33,000 nt of DNA from an uncultured Lachnospiraceae bacterium (lineage in GTDB: Bacteria; Bacillota; Clostridia; Lachnospirales; Lachnospiraceae), in the NCBI GenBank assembly GCA_900314255.1, contig OMUP01000014.1, positions 1-33,000 of the forward strand, given 5' to 3'. Each line of letters starts with the position of its first letter. Position 1 is the stretch's first letter. Of this stretch, positions 1 through 6,471 are shown piece after piece. The notes under the pieces were generated by a model. The model saw only the letters and a program-made list of their open reading frames with translations, ran no database searches and had not been told where the DNA came from. The translations under genes were made by a program, and so were the position numbers.

Positions 1-90
1 TTTGGCTGTTTTGCTGACCAGCAGCCCTTGCCTCCGGCGAAAATGTCACCGGAAATGCACTTTCCCGTCAATCCGATGAGTCAGTCATAA
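1..90 (+). CDS. Possible C-terminal end of an unknown protein (runs off window)
   Basis: The frame starting at base 1 is open for 29 codons and ends with TAA at 88-90. It reads as a Pro/Met-rich tail ending in NPMSQS. No domain is recognisable and nothing upstream is visible, so this could be the end of a real gene or a chance open frame. It would be convergent with the NTF2-like genes that follow on the minus strand. No clear terminator hairpin lies between 91 and 144. Confidence 0.25.
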   Translation, partial: FGCFADQQPLPPAKMSPEMHFPVNPMSQS

Positions 91-144
91 CTAACCTTGC
101 AATTCTTCACACTGACAGCCGGGCAGACAGTCCGTCTCTTCCCC

Positions 145-675
145 TTACTGCAGATGAATCTTCACACCTTTCTCCTGCATCTTCTTTGCGACCGCCGCCA
201 TATACTCGCCGGCACCGTTCTTGAACGGGCCATGCACACCGAGTGCAACGTCAAGGAAATCATTGTACTCCGGGCTCACATGCGTCTCCCAGTGTGTGAT
301 CTCACATTTGTCATTGGTGTCCACGAAGCCATATGCGAAGAAATCGTGCAGCACGCCGTCCTCTGTGTGGCCGCCGAAATGCGTCTTCATGACAAATCCT
401 CTGTCGGACGCCCAGCATTCGAAGGAGAGCGGGCCCCAGTCCTTCATCGTGACGGAATAGGTGGCTGCCTCCATCGTCGCGCTCTTCTGCACGCTCATCG
501 GATTGTTGTCAAGGTCGATGACGTTGTTTCCAAAGTATGGCGACCAGTATGTCGCATGCGGTGCGAACACCCAGTCCTCATACTTTGCGCCGTCCTGAAC
601 AGACTGCTTCACATAGGCGCTGTGATACGCCTCGGCCATCTTCTTGTGCTTCTCAATTCTCTCTTCCAGTGTCAT
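145..675 (-). CDS. SnoaL/NTF2-like single-domain protein
   Basis: A 176-residue protein with an N-terminal amphipathic helix (EERIEKHKKMAEAYHSAY) followed by alternating strands, the layout of the NTF2/SnoaL cone fold. Aromatic and acidic residues (WVFAPHATYWSPYF, HFGGHTEDGVLHDFFAYG) would line the pocket. The family includes polyketide cyclases, ketosteroid isomerase-like enzymes and many proteins of unknown role, so no reaction can be assigned. No signal peptide. A strong site (AGGAGG, about 7 bases before the ATG) supports the start. It follows the two-domain relative at 724-1695 by about 50 bases on the same strand, so the two are probably co-transcribed and act on related small molecules. 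Family call is fairly sure; function is unknown. Confidence 0.7.
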   Translation of the reverse strand: MTLEERIEKHKKMAEAYHSAYVKQSVQDGAKYEDWVFAPHATYWSPYFGNNVIDLDNNPMSVQKSATMEAATYSVTMKDWGPLSFECWASDRGFVMKTHFGGHTEDGVLHDFFAYGFVDTNDKCEITHWETHVSPEYNDFLDVALGVHGPFKNGAGEYMAAVAKKMQEKGVKIHLQ

Positions 676-723
676 AAGTTTATCCTCCTGCTGAAAATGC
701 TGTGTATGCGTTATAACTATCGT

Positions 724-1695
724 TTACTTGGTCCACATCTCGGCCGCCAGTGCCTTGCCGTTTTTCTGCTCAAAGCGGATGAACTGCATCCGCTCGCCGG
801 GAACGCGTGTGCCGTCGGCCAGATTCAGGCTTACCGTGCGGTAATGAATGGCTGCCCAATCGCCGCGGATCAGCATGCTGTCAAAGTACAGGCGCTTCGT
901 CTTCTTTTCTGACGTCTCCTTCTTTGTATTCGCGATGTAGGTCTGCACATCCTCGTCTCTGTCGTCAAAATGAGCCGTAAAATTTTCAGTAAGAGCTTCA
1001 CCGATGGAGCCGCTCCATTTGTCAGGGCCCTGATTGTACAGGTCAAAAGCGCCAAGGACAGCCGCCTGAATGGCCTTTCCATTCACGCCTTCGATGCTGG
1101 TCGGATGAACGACCGGATACTTGATGGACAGATCCACGACATCCGGCGTCACAAATGTGAGAACTTTTGTCTCGAGGTCTTTCTGTGCCGCCTGTTCCTG
1201 CTCGTTCTGAAGGTGCTGGAGCGCGCTGTAATCAGCTCCTCTCGTGCCAGCCCAGCCTTCTACAACTCTTGTGCCAAGTTCCGGTCCGTAATCCTTGAAA
1301 TTGACGAATTCCATCACCGTGCCCGGCATCGTTTTGCCGCCGCTTCTCGGCGTCGTCGCGATGTCATAGCGGATGGCGCACCAGTCGTCGGCAATCACCA
1401 TGTTGTGGAACGCGCCCATCTGAATGTCTGCTCTTCTGAGTGTTCCAAACATCGCCATCTGATACTCTTTCAGCGTCAGGTGAACGCTGTGTACGTTGTA
1501 AAGCGAATCCGGCGTGTACAGAATATCGCCCCATTCTTTCCATGCATCAAACCCAAGATTCCAGTTTGCGAATCCGGTGAGAAGGCGGTTCTGGATGTTC
1601 TTCTCAAGACCTTCCTTTACCGGCGTCGGGTTTTCTACAGGGAACTGTTTCAGCAGTTCGTCGGTGTTGTCATACGAATTGATAATGTCTGCCAT
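724..1695 (-). CDS. Tandem SnoaL/NTF2-like protein (two domains)
   Basis: A 323-residue protein that looks like two NTF2-like units in series. The first unit (about residues 30-170) contains DDWCAIRYDIATTPRSGGK and GTVMEFVNF. The second (about 200-320) repeats the pattern as GDWAAIHYRTVSLNLADG and GERMQFIRFE. The matching 'W-A-I-x-Y' plus 'M-x-F-x-x-F' pattern suggests internal duplication. A linker rich in Glu and Gln (about residues 160-180) joins them. No signal peptide or membrane segment. Together with the 176-residue neighbour the locus carries three NTF2-like units. Ligand and reaction cannot be read from the sequence. The promoter proposed at 1772-1801 would drive both genes. Confidence 0.65.
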   Translation of the reverse strand: MADIINSYDNTDELLKQFPVENPTPVKEGLEKNIQNRLLTGFANWNLGFDAWKEWGDILYTPDSLYNVHSVHLTLKEYQMAMFGTLRRADIQMGAFHNMVIADDWCAIRYDIATTPRSGGKTMPGTVMEFVNFKDYGPELGTRVVEGWAGTRGADYSALQHLQNEQEQAAQKDLETKVLTFVTPDVVDLSIKYPVVHPTSIEGVNGKAIQAAVLGAFDLYNQGPDKWSGSIGEALTENFTAHFDDRDEDVQTYIANTKKETSEKKTKRLYFDSMLIRGDWAAIHYRTVSLNLADGTRVPGERMQFIRFEQKNGKALAAEMWTK

Positions 1696-1771
1696 GTTTA
1701 TATGCCTCTTTCTATTTATTTTCAGGTCGAGCGGTTCTGCCTTTCTCAGCTCCTCGCCTTACGATACGCAA

Positions 1772-1801
1772 TATAAACAGGCTATGTATAAGAAACGTCA
1801 A
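1772..1801 (-). promoter_or_regulatory. Candidate sigma-A promoter for the NTF2-like genes
   Basis: Read on the minus strand, TTGACG (1801-1796) and TTTATA (1777-1772) are separated by 18 bases, about 80 bases upstream of the ATG at 1695. This is a plausible vegetative promoter. The surrounding 1696-1858 is otherwise non-coding and AT-rich. Confidence 0.45.
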
Positions 1802-1858
1802 TGAATTGTTAATGTAATGTTAAACTGAAATTTCATGCTGCCACTCCCGCGAACTGTG

Positions 1859-2134
1859 TCATGTACAGTTCGTAGTACCGTCCGCGGCAGGCCAGGACGC
1901 GTTGATCTTCTCAAGCAGGGTGGTGAGCGTCTTTTTTTCTTCGTCCGACAGGCAGGAAAACATCTCCTTGTGCCGTTCTTCCCGTTCCGATGCTGCCTGT
2001 TCAGCCGCTTTGCGCCCTTCTTCGCTCAGGAACAGGTCCACTGTCCGCCGGTCTGTCTCGTTAACAGTCCGCACAATCATTCCCGACCTTTCCAGCTTAC
2101 TGATAATCTCACTCGCCCTTTTTCCATTTACAGG
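1859..2134 (-). pseudogene. 5'-truncated MarR-family regulator remnant
   Basis: In frame with the 73-residue ORF starting at 2080, codons continue upstream to a TAG at 2135-2137. The extended reading has the MarR winged-helix signature: recognition-helix end 'ASEIISKLERSGMIVR', then the wing 'NETDRRTVDLFLSEEGRK', then the C-terminal dimerisation helix 'LSDEEKKTLTTLLEKI'. MarR proteins are about 140-150 residues. The first 70 or so (N-terminal helices and first half of the HTH) are missing, so this is a remnant rather than a working repressor. An inverted repeat CGAACTG/CAGTTCG (1850-1856, 1866-1872) overlaps its end. It lies between the NTF2 genes and capA and may be the relic of their regulator. 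Confidence 0.65.
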
Positions 2135-2223
2135 CTATACTGAATGCATATCATCTATTCGTGATTTGAATAATCATCCGCATCAGGAAGATCTTTTTCT
2201 GCGGTTCAACAGGGGAAAACCGT

Positions 2224-3426
2224 ATGAGTGACAAAGCATTTGACAGGTTTGTTGCGATCACCTGTGCCATCGTTGTTCTGGGAGTGGCCGGGATATTTGG
2301 ATACAAGTGGAGACTCAGCCAGGCAGATACCAGCGCTGCCGATCAGACAGTTGTCCTACAAAGCACCACAGCGCCTGCTGCCCAGATCCCGGAAACAGAG
2401 CCTCAGCCGGTTGTTCAGAGCGCATCGCTGTTCATGGTCGGAGACGCTTTACTGCATGCAGGAATTGAAAATGACGCTCAAAGGGAAGACGGGACTTATA
2501 AATTCACCCTGCTTGACCGTGTCGGCAGAATTGCCCGTCAGTATGATCTGCGGTATTACAATCAGGAGATCATTCTGGGCGGCGATGAGCTGGGTGCCAG
2601 AGGATACCCTTCCTTTAACGGTCTTACCGTCTGGGGCGATTACATGCTTTCGCTCGGCTTCAACATGGCGTCTCTTGCCAACAATCACGCGCTGGATCAG
2701 GGCGCGCGCGGCATACAGCATTCCATGGCATACTGGAACTCTCATCCGGAAATGATCACCGCCGGCACGTACCTATCGCAGGAAGACTACGATGCCATTC
2801 CGATTCATGAGATCAACGGTATTACATTTGCCTTTCTTTCTTACACTTATGGCATGAATGGCATCGAGCCGCCGGAAGGGCAGGAATATCTTGTCGCCTG
2901 CTATGACGGCAAGGTTGACGAACTGCTGCAGAAGGTCAGGGCGGCCAAACAGAATGCTGACGTTGTCATTGTGGCCATGCACTGGGGCGAAGAATACAAA
3001 ACAGAGCCGAACGATTCGCAGAAAACGCTTGCCCATCAGCTTTCTGACGCCGGTGCGGATATCATCATCGGCAATCACCCGCACTGCATTCAGCCGATCG
3101 AATGGATCAACGACCGGACAATCTGTTTTTATGCATTGGGCAATGTCGTAGCTCTTCAGTATGACCTGAGCCAGATCGAAATGATGGCGGGGCTGACGAT
3201 ACAGAAGACAACCTCGCCGGACGGAAGCGTTGAGATCGGTTTGAAAGATATTCACGCAGACCTGCTCTACTTCTGCTACCCGGGAGAAGCCGGCACAGAC
3301 TATGATGTCATTCCCTTTTCGCAGCTGGATGATGCTCATCTGCCGGATCACAAAGCAATTTACGAAAAATATAAGCCGATCATCACAGAAATGGCGGATG
3401 TTGTCACTGTCGGCGGATTTGAGTAA
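2224..3426 (+). CDS. CapA-family (PGA_cap) metallophosphatase-like protein, membrane anchored
   Basis: A 400-residue protein with an uncleaved-looking N-terminal membrane helix (about residues 8-27), a Thr/Ala/Pro-rich linker (35-65) and a CapA/PgsA-type domain outside the membrane. Family motifs are visible: SLFMVGDALLHAG (Asp74 in the first metal motif), SLANNHALDQG (the NNH motif), VVAMHWGEEY and IIGNHPHCIQPIE. CapA proteins take part in poly-gamma-glutamate capsule synthesis or export in Bacillus. Most homologues in gut Firmicutes stand alone with unknown substrate, and no capB or capC is present here. A ribosome site (AGGGGA, about 7 bases before ATG) supports the start. It is transcribed away from the MarR remnant and ends just before the IS200 element. 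Confidence 0.85.
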   Translation: MSDKAFDRFVAITCAIVVLGVAGIFGYKWRLSQADTSAADQTVVLQSTTAPAAQIPETEPQPVVQSASLFMVGDALLHAGIENDAQREDGTYKFTLLDRVGRIARQYDLRYYNQEIILGGDELGARGYPSFNGLTVWGDYMLSLGFNMASLANNHALDQGARGIQHSMAYWNSHPEMITAGTYLSQEDYDAIPIHEINGITFAFLSYTYGMNGIEPPEGQEYLVACYDGKVDELLQKVRAAKQNADVVIVAMHWGEEYKTEPNDSQKTLAHQLSDAGADIIIGNHPHCIQPIEWINDRTICFYALGNVVALQYDLSQIEMMAGLTIQKTTSPDGSVEIGLKDIHADLLYFCYPGEAGTDYDVIPFSQLDDAHLPDHKAIYEKYKPIITEMADVVTVGGFE

Positions 3427-3441
3427 CAGGCAGCACAATCA

Positions 3442-3466
3442 AAACCACCAGCTCAGCTGGTGGTTT
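3442..3466. repeat. IS200 subterminal hairpin (tnpA 3' side)
   Basis: AAACCACCAGCT and AGCTGGTGGTTT flank a single C, a perfect 12-base inverted repeat. It is the likely DNA hairpin bound by the IS200 transposase at this end. It lies 16 bases after the capA stop codon and could also end capA transcription, being followed on the plus strand by TTT. Confidence 0.6.
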
Positions 3467-3566
3467 GCCCTCCGCCTGAAAGGCGGCGATTACTGGCCTG
3501 GCCCTCCAAGGGCCTCGAAACAAATCTCCAGCCGCACTACATTTACTCACTCAAACGTAAACGTTT

Positions 3567-4040
3567 TTACTTCTTGTTCCTGTTTTCCCGCTCACCCGTG
3601 AACGGGTCATACATCTCATTCAGACTCAACTGGTCATATTCCTGATCTTCCGCCAGTTGGTTTCGAATATATTCTCTGATCTTCGCAGTGTTCTTGCCAA
3701 CTGTGTCAACATAATACCCTCTGCACCAGAAATGCCGGTTCCCATATTTGTATTTCAGATTTGCATGTCTGTCAAATATCATCAGAGAGCTCTTCCCTTT
3801 CAGATACCCTACAAATTCTGATACACTGATCGACGGTGGAATGCTTACCAGCATATGGATATGATCTGGCATTGCTTCTGCTTCTATTATTTCAACCCCT
3901 TTGCGCCGACACAATTGCCCAAGTATACTTCCGATCTCCGCTCTCATTCTCCCATATATTATCTGCCTCCGAAACTTCGGCGCAAACACTATATGATACT
4001 TACAATTCCATGTTGTGTGTGATAAGGTGTTCTTATCCAT
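3567..4040 (-). CDS. tnpA: IS200-family Y1 HUH transposase TnpA
   Basis: A 157-residue single-domain transposase of normal family length. It has the HUH metal site (PDHIHMLVSIPP, His60 and His62) and the catalytic tyrosine in the C-terminal helix (AKIREYIRNQ, Tyr124). The N-terminal strand 'WNCKYHIVFAPKFRR' is typical of IS200. These enzymes cut and rejoin single-stranded DNA at the element ends through a 5'-phosphotyrosine link, recognising subterminal hairpins. All catalytic residues are present and the frame is intact, so it may be active. No tnpB accompanies it. The start follows an AAAGGAGG-type site ending about 7 bases before the ATG. Confidence 0.95.
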   Translation of the reverse strand: MDKNTLSHTTWNCKYHIVFAPKFRRQIIYGRMRAEIGSILGQLCRRKGVEIIEAEAMPDHIHMLVSIPPSISVSEFVGYLKGKSSLMIFDRHANLKYKYGNRHFWCRGYYVDTVGKNTAKIREYIRNQLAEDQEYDQLSLNEMYDPFTGERENRNKK

Positions 4041-4136
4041 GGATACCTCCTTTGCTTTTCAATGTAGTGCGGTTTGAGACCCACACTTATTGTAAGCAAA
4101 GGAGTCTTTTATCTCTAGGGCTAAAGCCGGTCTCGG

Positions 4137-4159
4137 AACCACGCGCATAGCACGTGGTT
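4137..4159. repeat. IS200 subterminal hairpin (tnpA 5' side)
   Basis: AACCACG and CGTGGTT form a 7-base stem around a 9-base loop, followed on the plus strand by a T run. It is placed like the left-end hairpin of an IS200 element, about 100 bases upstream of the tnpA start. Confidence 0.5.
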
Positions 4160-4174
4160 TTTTTGGTGGGAACC

Positions 4175-4208
4175 AAAAAAGCCCCGTGCCGCAGCAGCGG
4201 CACAGGGC
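4175..4208 (-). terminator. Rho-independent terminator of the HAD gene fragment
   Basis: On the minus strand a 12-base GC-rich stem with one mismatch (4208-4197 pairing with 4192-4181, loop TGCT) is followed directly by TTTTTT (4180-4175). It sits 30 bases downstream of the stop codon of the truncated HAD gene, so the original gene's 3' end and terminator survive. Confidence 0.85.
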
Positions 4209-4238
4209 AGATGACAAATGCTGAACAAAAATAAAAAG

Positions 4239-4355
4239 TCACGGTTCTTCAAGCAGCTGGTCCAGAGCGATCCGGGTATCGGTCGGTTCCTTTGCCTGCA
4301 GCGCCTTCATACCGAGACTCCTGGCAGCGCGGACATTATCCGCGGAATCGTGAAC
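4239..4355 (-). pseudogene. C-terminal fragment of a HAD-family hydrolase
   Basis: Translation on the minus strand down to TGA at 4241-4239 gives about 38 codons beginning VHDSADNVRAARSLGMKALQ and ending in DQLLEEP. It aligns without gaps to the C-terminus of the intact HAD protein at 12701-13303, with 29 of 37 residues identical. The HAD motif-IV region is present ('DSADN'; the intact copy reads DDSADN and the first Asp is His here). The rest of the gene, about 160 residues, is absent. Homology ends where the IS605-type element begins (about 4356), so the element or a deletion anchored on it removed the 5' part. Confidence 0.85.
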
Positions 4356-4357
4356 CT

Positions 4358-4386
4358 CTCCACCTGAATCAAAGATTCAGATGGAG
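4358..4386. repeat. IS605 right-end hairpin
   Basis: CTCCACCTGAATC (4358-4370) and GATTCAGATGGAG (4374-4386) form a 13-base stem with one mismatch around AAA. The same core recurs at the other end of the element (6410-6460). It is the likely TnpA recognition hairpin and the 3'-proximal stem of the candidate omega RNA. Confidence 0.75.
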
Positions 4387-4390
4387 CTTC

Positions 4391-4414
4391 TATATCCGCC
4401 TCGCGGCGGATATA
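4391..4414. repeat. Second right-end stem-loop
   Basis: TATATCCGCC and GGCGGATATA pair perfectly over 10 bases around TCGC. It lies between the tnpB stop and the terminal hairpin and has no counterpart at the left end, which fits an RNA scaffold element rather than a transposase site. Confidence 0.6.
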
Positions 4415-4541
4415 AAACATTACATGCATAGTGTTACCTTACGGTGGGACAGATCCCTGTGCCTAATCAGGTTGACATGAGTACATGCTCATGAACACCA
4501 CTCACTGTTCTAAACACTGTGTATGCTTTTCGTGGAACTGC

Positions 4542-5894
4542 TTACGCCGAAGCGGCCTGCTTCAGTGTATCCAGTGTCCATGTGGTTCTCTTCGCAAGAC
4601 CGGGGACTTTAGCCACAGCCTGTGACCACTCCGTTGCCGGAATGGATTTTTTGATTGTGCGCAGAAAATATCTCGCACCGATGTTGTAGGATGCTGACAG
4701 GTCACAGTTATACTGCTTTCCGGAGACAAAAGTGCATTTACTGAAATTCTTTTTATCACGCACAATAAGGCCTGATCCATCAAAGGCATACATAGACGTC
4801 CCTTTTGGATTGATGATGAACACACGGATTCCTTCACGGAAGGCCATGCCGCTGATATAATCACGGATTTTGGCCCTGCACCAGTTATGAATCCGCGCAG
4901 ACAGTCTGCCATGCCCTTTCATTTTATCCAGGTGTTCCAGCACAATGCCATAAACTCTTTCCGATACAGCTGTGTCCACAATCCATCGGGCAAGGCGGCG
5001 GCAGTAGTCTTCTTTGAGCCCCTGCAGTTTTGTATAGAGTGATGACAGACTCTGGCCCTTCCCCGATGTGTGTGACTTCTTACGGATCAGTCCGATGATG
5101 TGGTCGATACGGGCCATTTCCTCTTTGAAGGGAGAAAAATGTCTCCCATGGATGGAGCCGTATGCGTCTACAGATGAGCAGACTGCACCGTTATTCAGGC
5201 CGAGATCCGTTCCCAAAACACGCTGCTCATAAAGCGGTGTTTTCGAAAATCCGGATGTTTTGTACTGTACAGGAAATTCAAGATAGTACTTCCGATACGC
5301 ATAAACCAGCTTCGGATTCATGACCTTGCCGTGTGCCGCGGCAGCCGCAAGACGCTTCAGATCTCTTGCAGGTGCGGATACCTTGATCCACTGCCAGGAG
5401 TTGTTTTTCCAGACCTTGATACTGATGGTATTGTCTTCCAGTGAATAAGACTGATCACGGTATACCGTTGGGAACACATTTGGCGTATAGGAAAATCCGG
5501 GTTCCATTTTGCGGACATGATGCCTTCGTTTCACAAGATCGTCCCGCCATGCATAATAATGATCACAGTTTGATTCGTGACTTCGTACCTGGCCGCAGGC
5601 TGCATGATTTGCTGCTCTGCGGATATATGACGGCAGACGACGGAAAAGCACATCAAACTCAGGATACGCTGGAGACGGATTGTTCTTTGTCCTGTGTACC
5701 AATCCATCCATAAATGTCGTTTCATCAAAGCTGGATAAAGGAAGTACTTCTTCGAGATGATCACAGGCCGCATGGGTCAGATAAGAAACGACATCACGGA
5801 AAACAGCAATCGTATCTTTCAGAATACGACTGGTGCCTTTGTTAATGTGATTCAGTTCTACCCGGATAATTCCGGCATTGCCGATCTGTTTCAT
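4542..5894 (-). CDS. tnpB: TnpB, RNA-guided nuclease of an IS605-type element
   Basis: A 450-residue OrfB/TnpB protein. The split RuvC site is complete: Asp230 in VLGTDLGLNNGAV, Glu320 in GIVLEHLDKMKGHG, and Asp398 in YNCDLSASYNIGARYF. TnpB proteins are RNA-guided DNA endonucleases, the ancestors of Cas12, and favour retention of the element after TnpA excision. The zinc-finger region is unusual: the first CxxC, normally after 'TSK', is replaced by GTSMYAFDGSG, and only Cys387 and Cys397 remain. I recall this as a recurrent variant of the family rather than local decay. The frame is intact. Its 3' end runs into the candidate omega RNA. An AT-rich divergent promoter region (5895-5979) separates it from tnpA. 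Confidence 0.92.
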   Translation of the reverse strand: MKQIGNAGIIRVELNHINKGTSRILKDTIAVFRDVVSYLTHAACDHLEEVLPLSSFDETTFMDGLVHRTKNNPSPAYPEFDVLFRRLPSYIRRAANHAACGQVRSHESNCDHYYAWRDDLVKRRHHVRKMEPGFSYTPNVFPTVYRDQSYSLEDNTISIKVWKNNSWQWIKVSAPARDLKRLAAAAAHGKVMNPKLVYAYRKYYLEFPVQYKTSGFSKTPLYEQRVLGTDLGLNNGAVCSSVDAYGSIHGRHFSPFKEEMARIDHIIGLIRKKSHTSGKGQSLSSLYTKLQGLKEDYCRRLARWIVDTAVSERVYGIVLEHLDKMKGHGRLSARIHNWCRAKIRDYISGMAFREGIRVFIINPKGTSMYAFDGSGLIVRDKKNFSKCTFVSGKQYNCDLSASYNIGARYFLRTIKKSIPATEWSQAVAKVPGLAKRTTWTLDTLKQAASA

Positions 5895-5979
5895 GCCTGT
5901 AATCCTTGAATCAATGCATTTTTATGTTACAATGATAGTATAACATATATTTATCAGTTCTACAATCATTGGAGCTTAT

Positions 5980-6471
5980 ATGAATCTTAAAACAAGCCGT
6001 AACTGTCATGCACTATACAACCTTGAATACCATTTGATTTTTGTAACAAAGTACCGGAAGAAATGTATCAGCGAGCCTGTATATCAGTCTTTGAAAAGAC
6101 AGATTATCCGCATTGCAGCACTTAACGGCGCTGAAATTGAGGATATAGCCCACGAGGAAGACCATGTACATATCCTGATGTCTGTTCCTCCGCAGGTATG
6201 TCTTTCAGAAATGATTAACGCGATGAAAAGTACTTCATCCCGGATTGTAAGGCGAGATCATAAGGAGTATCTGAACCGTTTTTATTGGAAACCGTATTTT
6301 TGGAGCCGCAGCTATTTGATCCTCAGTTCCGGAGGAGCGCCTATAGAGGTAATCAAAAAATACATCGACGAACAAGGCACATCGGAACATGCCGCTAAAA
6401 AAGCAGGAAGGGCGGCTATCTCCACCCGAATCGAAGATTCAGATGGAGCTTGCGCCGCCCACTATTTTTAG
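5980..6471 (+). CDS. tnpA: IS605-type Y1 HUH transposase TnpA
   Basis: A 163-residue transposase with HUH motif EDHVHILMSVPP (His62, His64) and catalytic tyrosine in VIKKYIDEQ (Tyr128), matching the IS608 layout. Only about 130 residues are needed for the fold. The last 30 (from GTSEHAAKKAG) are encoded by the left-end stem-loop itself and probably have no catalytic role. The ORF ends in TAG at 6469-6471, overlapping the stop of the truncated transporter on the other strand. The catalytic residues are intact, so the element could be mobile if its two ends are still competent. A GGAG site lies 7 bases before the ATG. Confidence 0.93.
   Translation: MNLKTSRNCHALYNLEYHLIFVTKYRKKCISEPVYQSLKRQIIRIAALNGAEIEDIAHEEDHVHILMSVPPQVCLSEMINAMKSTSSRIVRRDHKEYLNRFYWKPYFWSRSYLILSSGGAPIEVIKKYIDEQGTSEHAAKKAGRAAISTRIEDSDGACAAHYF
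6410..6460. repeat. IS605 left-end stem-loop
   Basis: Outer arms GGGCGGC (6410-6416) and GCCGCCC (6454-6460) enclose an inner stem with the same core as the right-end hairpin. On the plus strand it is followed by ACTATTTTTAG, so it may also terminate tnpA transcription. It overlaps the last codons of tnpA. Confidence 0.75.

Larger units (their letters stand above)
3440..4165 (-). mobile_element. IS200-type insertion sequence (single tnpA)
   Basis: One transposase gene (3567-4040) is flanked by non-coding arms with subterminal stem-loops and no long terminal inverted repeats, as expected for IS200 elements moved by a Y1 HUH transposase. One end carries the palindrome at 3442-3466 plus smaller hairpins (CCGCCT/AGGCGG near 3472-3486, GGCCCT/AGGGCC near 3500-3516). 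The other carries the stem at 4137-4159. Exact boundaries cannot be fixed without an empty-site comparison; the values given are approximate. It inserted between capA and the terminator of a HAD gene fragment and interrupts no visible ORF. Confidence 0.75.
4356..4600 (-). ncRNA. Candidate omega RNA (reRNA) of TnpB
   Basis: In IS605 elements the guide RNA of TnpB is made from the 3' end of tnpB and the right end of the element, with the guide being the flanking DNA just outside. Here the 3' region of tnpB on the minus strand leads into two strong stem-loops (4414-4391 and 4386-4358), and the element ends at about 4356. The guide would be the first 16-20 bases of the HAD fragment (4355 downward). 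This is placed by analogy and structure only. The 5' limit is a guess. Confidence 0.4.
4356..6470 (-). mobile_element. IS605-type element with divergent tnpA and tnpB
   Basis: tnpB (minus) and tnpA (plus) are divergent, as in one known IS605 arrangement. Both ends carry the same stem-loop core: an 18-base identical stretch lies at 4372-4389 and 6434-6451, in the same orientation, inside larger hairpins. Taking tnpB as reading left to right, the left end is near 6470 and the right end near 4356. The flanks belong to different genes: HAD C-terminus beyond 4356, GPH transporter N-terminus beyond 6470. A simple insertion cannot explain this. Boundaries are inferred from where coding homology stops and are good to a few bases at best. 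Confidence 0.85.

Noticed and set aside
3442..4414. Repeated hairpins as a possible CRISPR array
   Set aside because: The repeats are IS end structures, not regularly spaced, and no spacers or cas genes are present.
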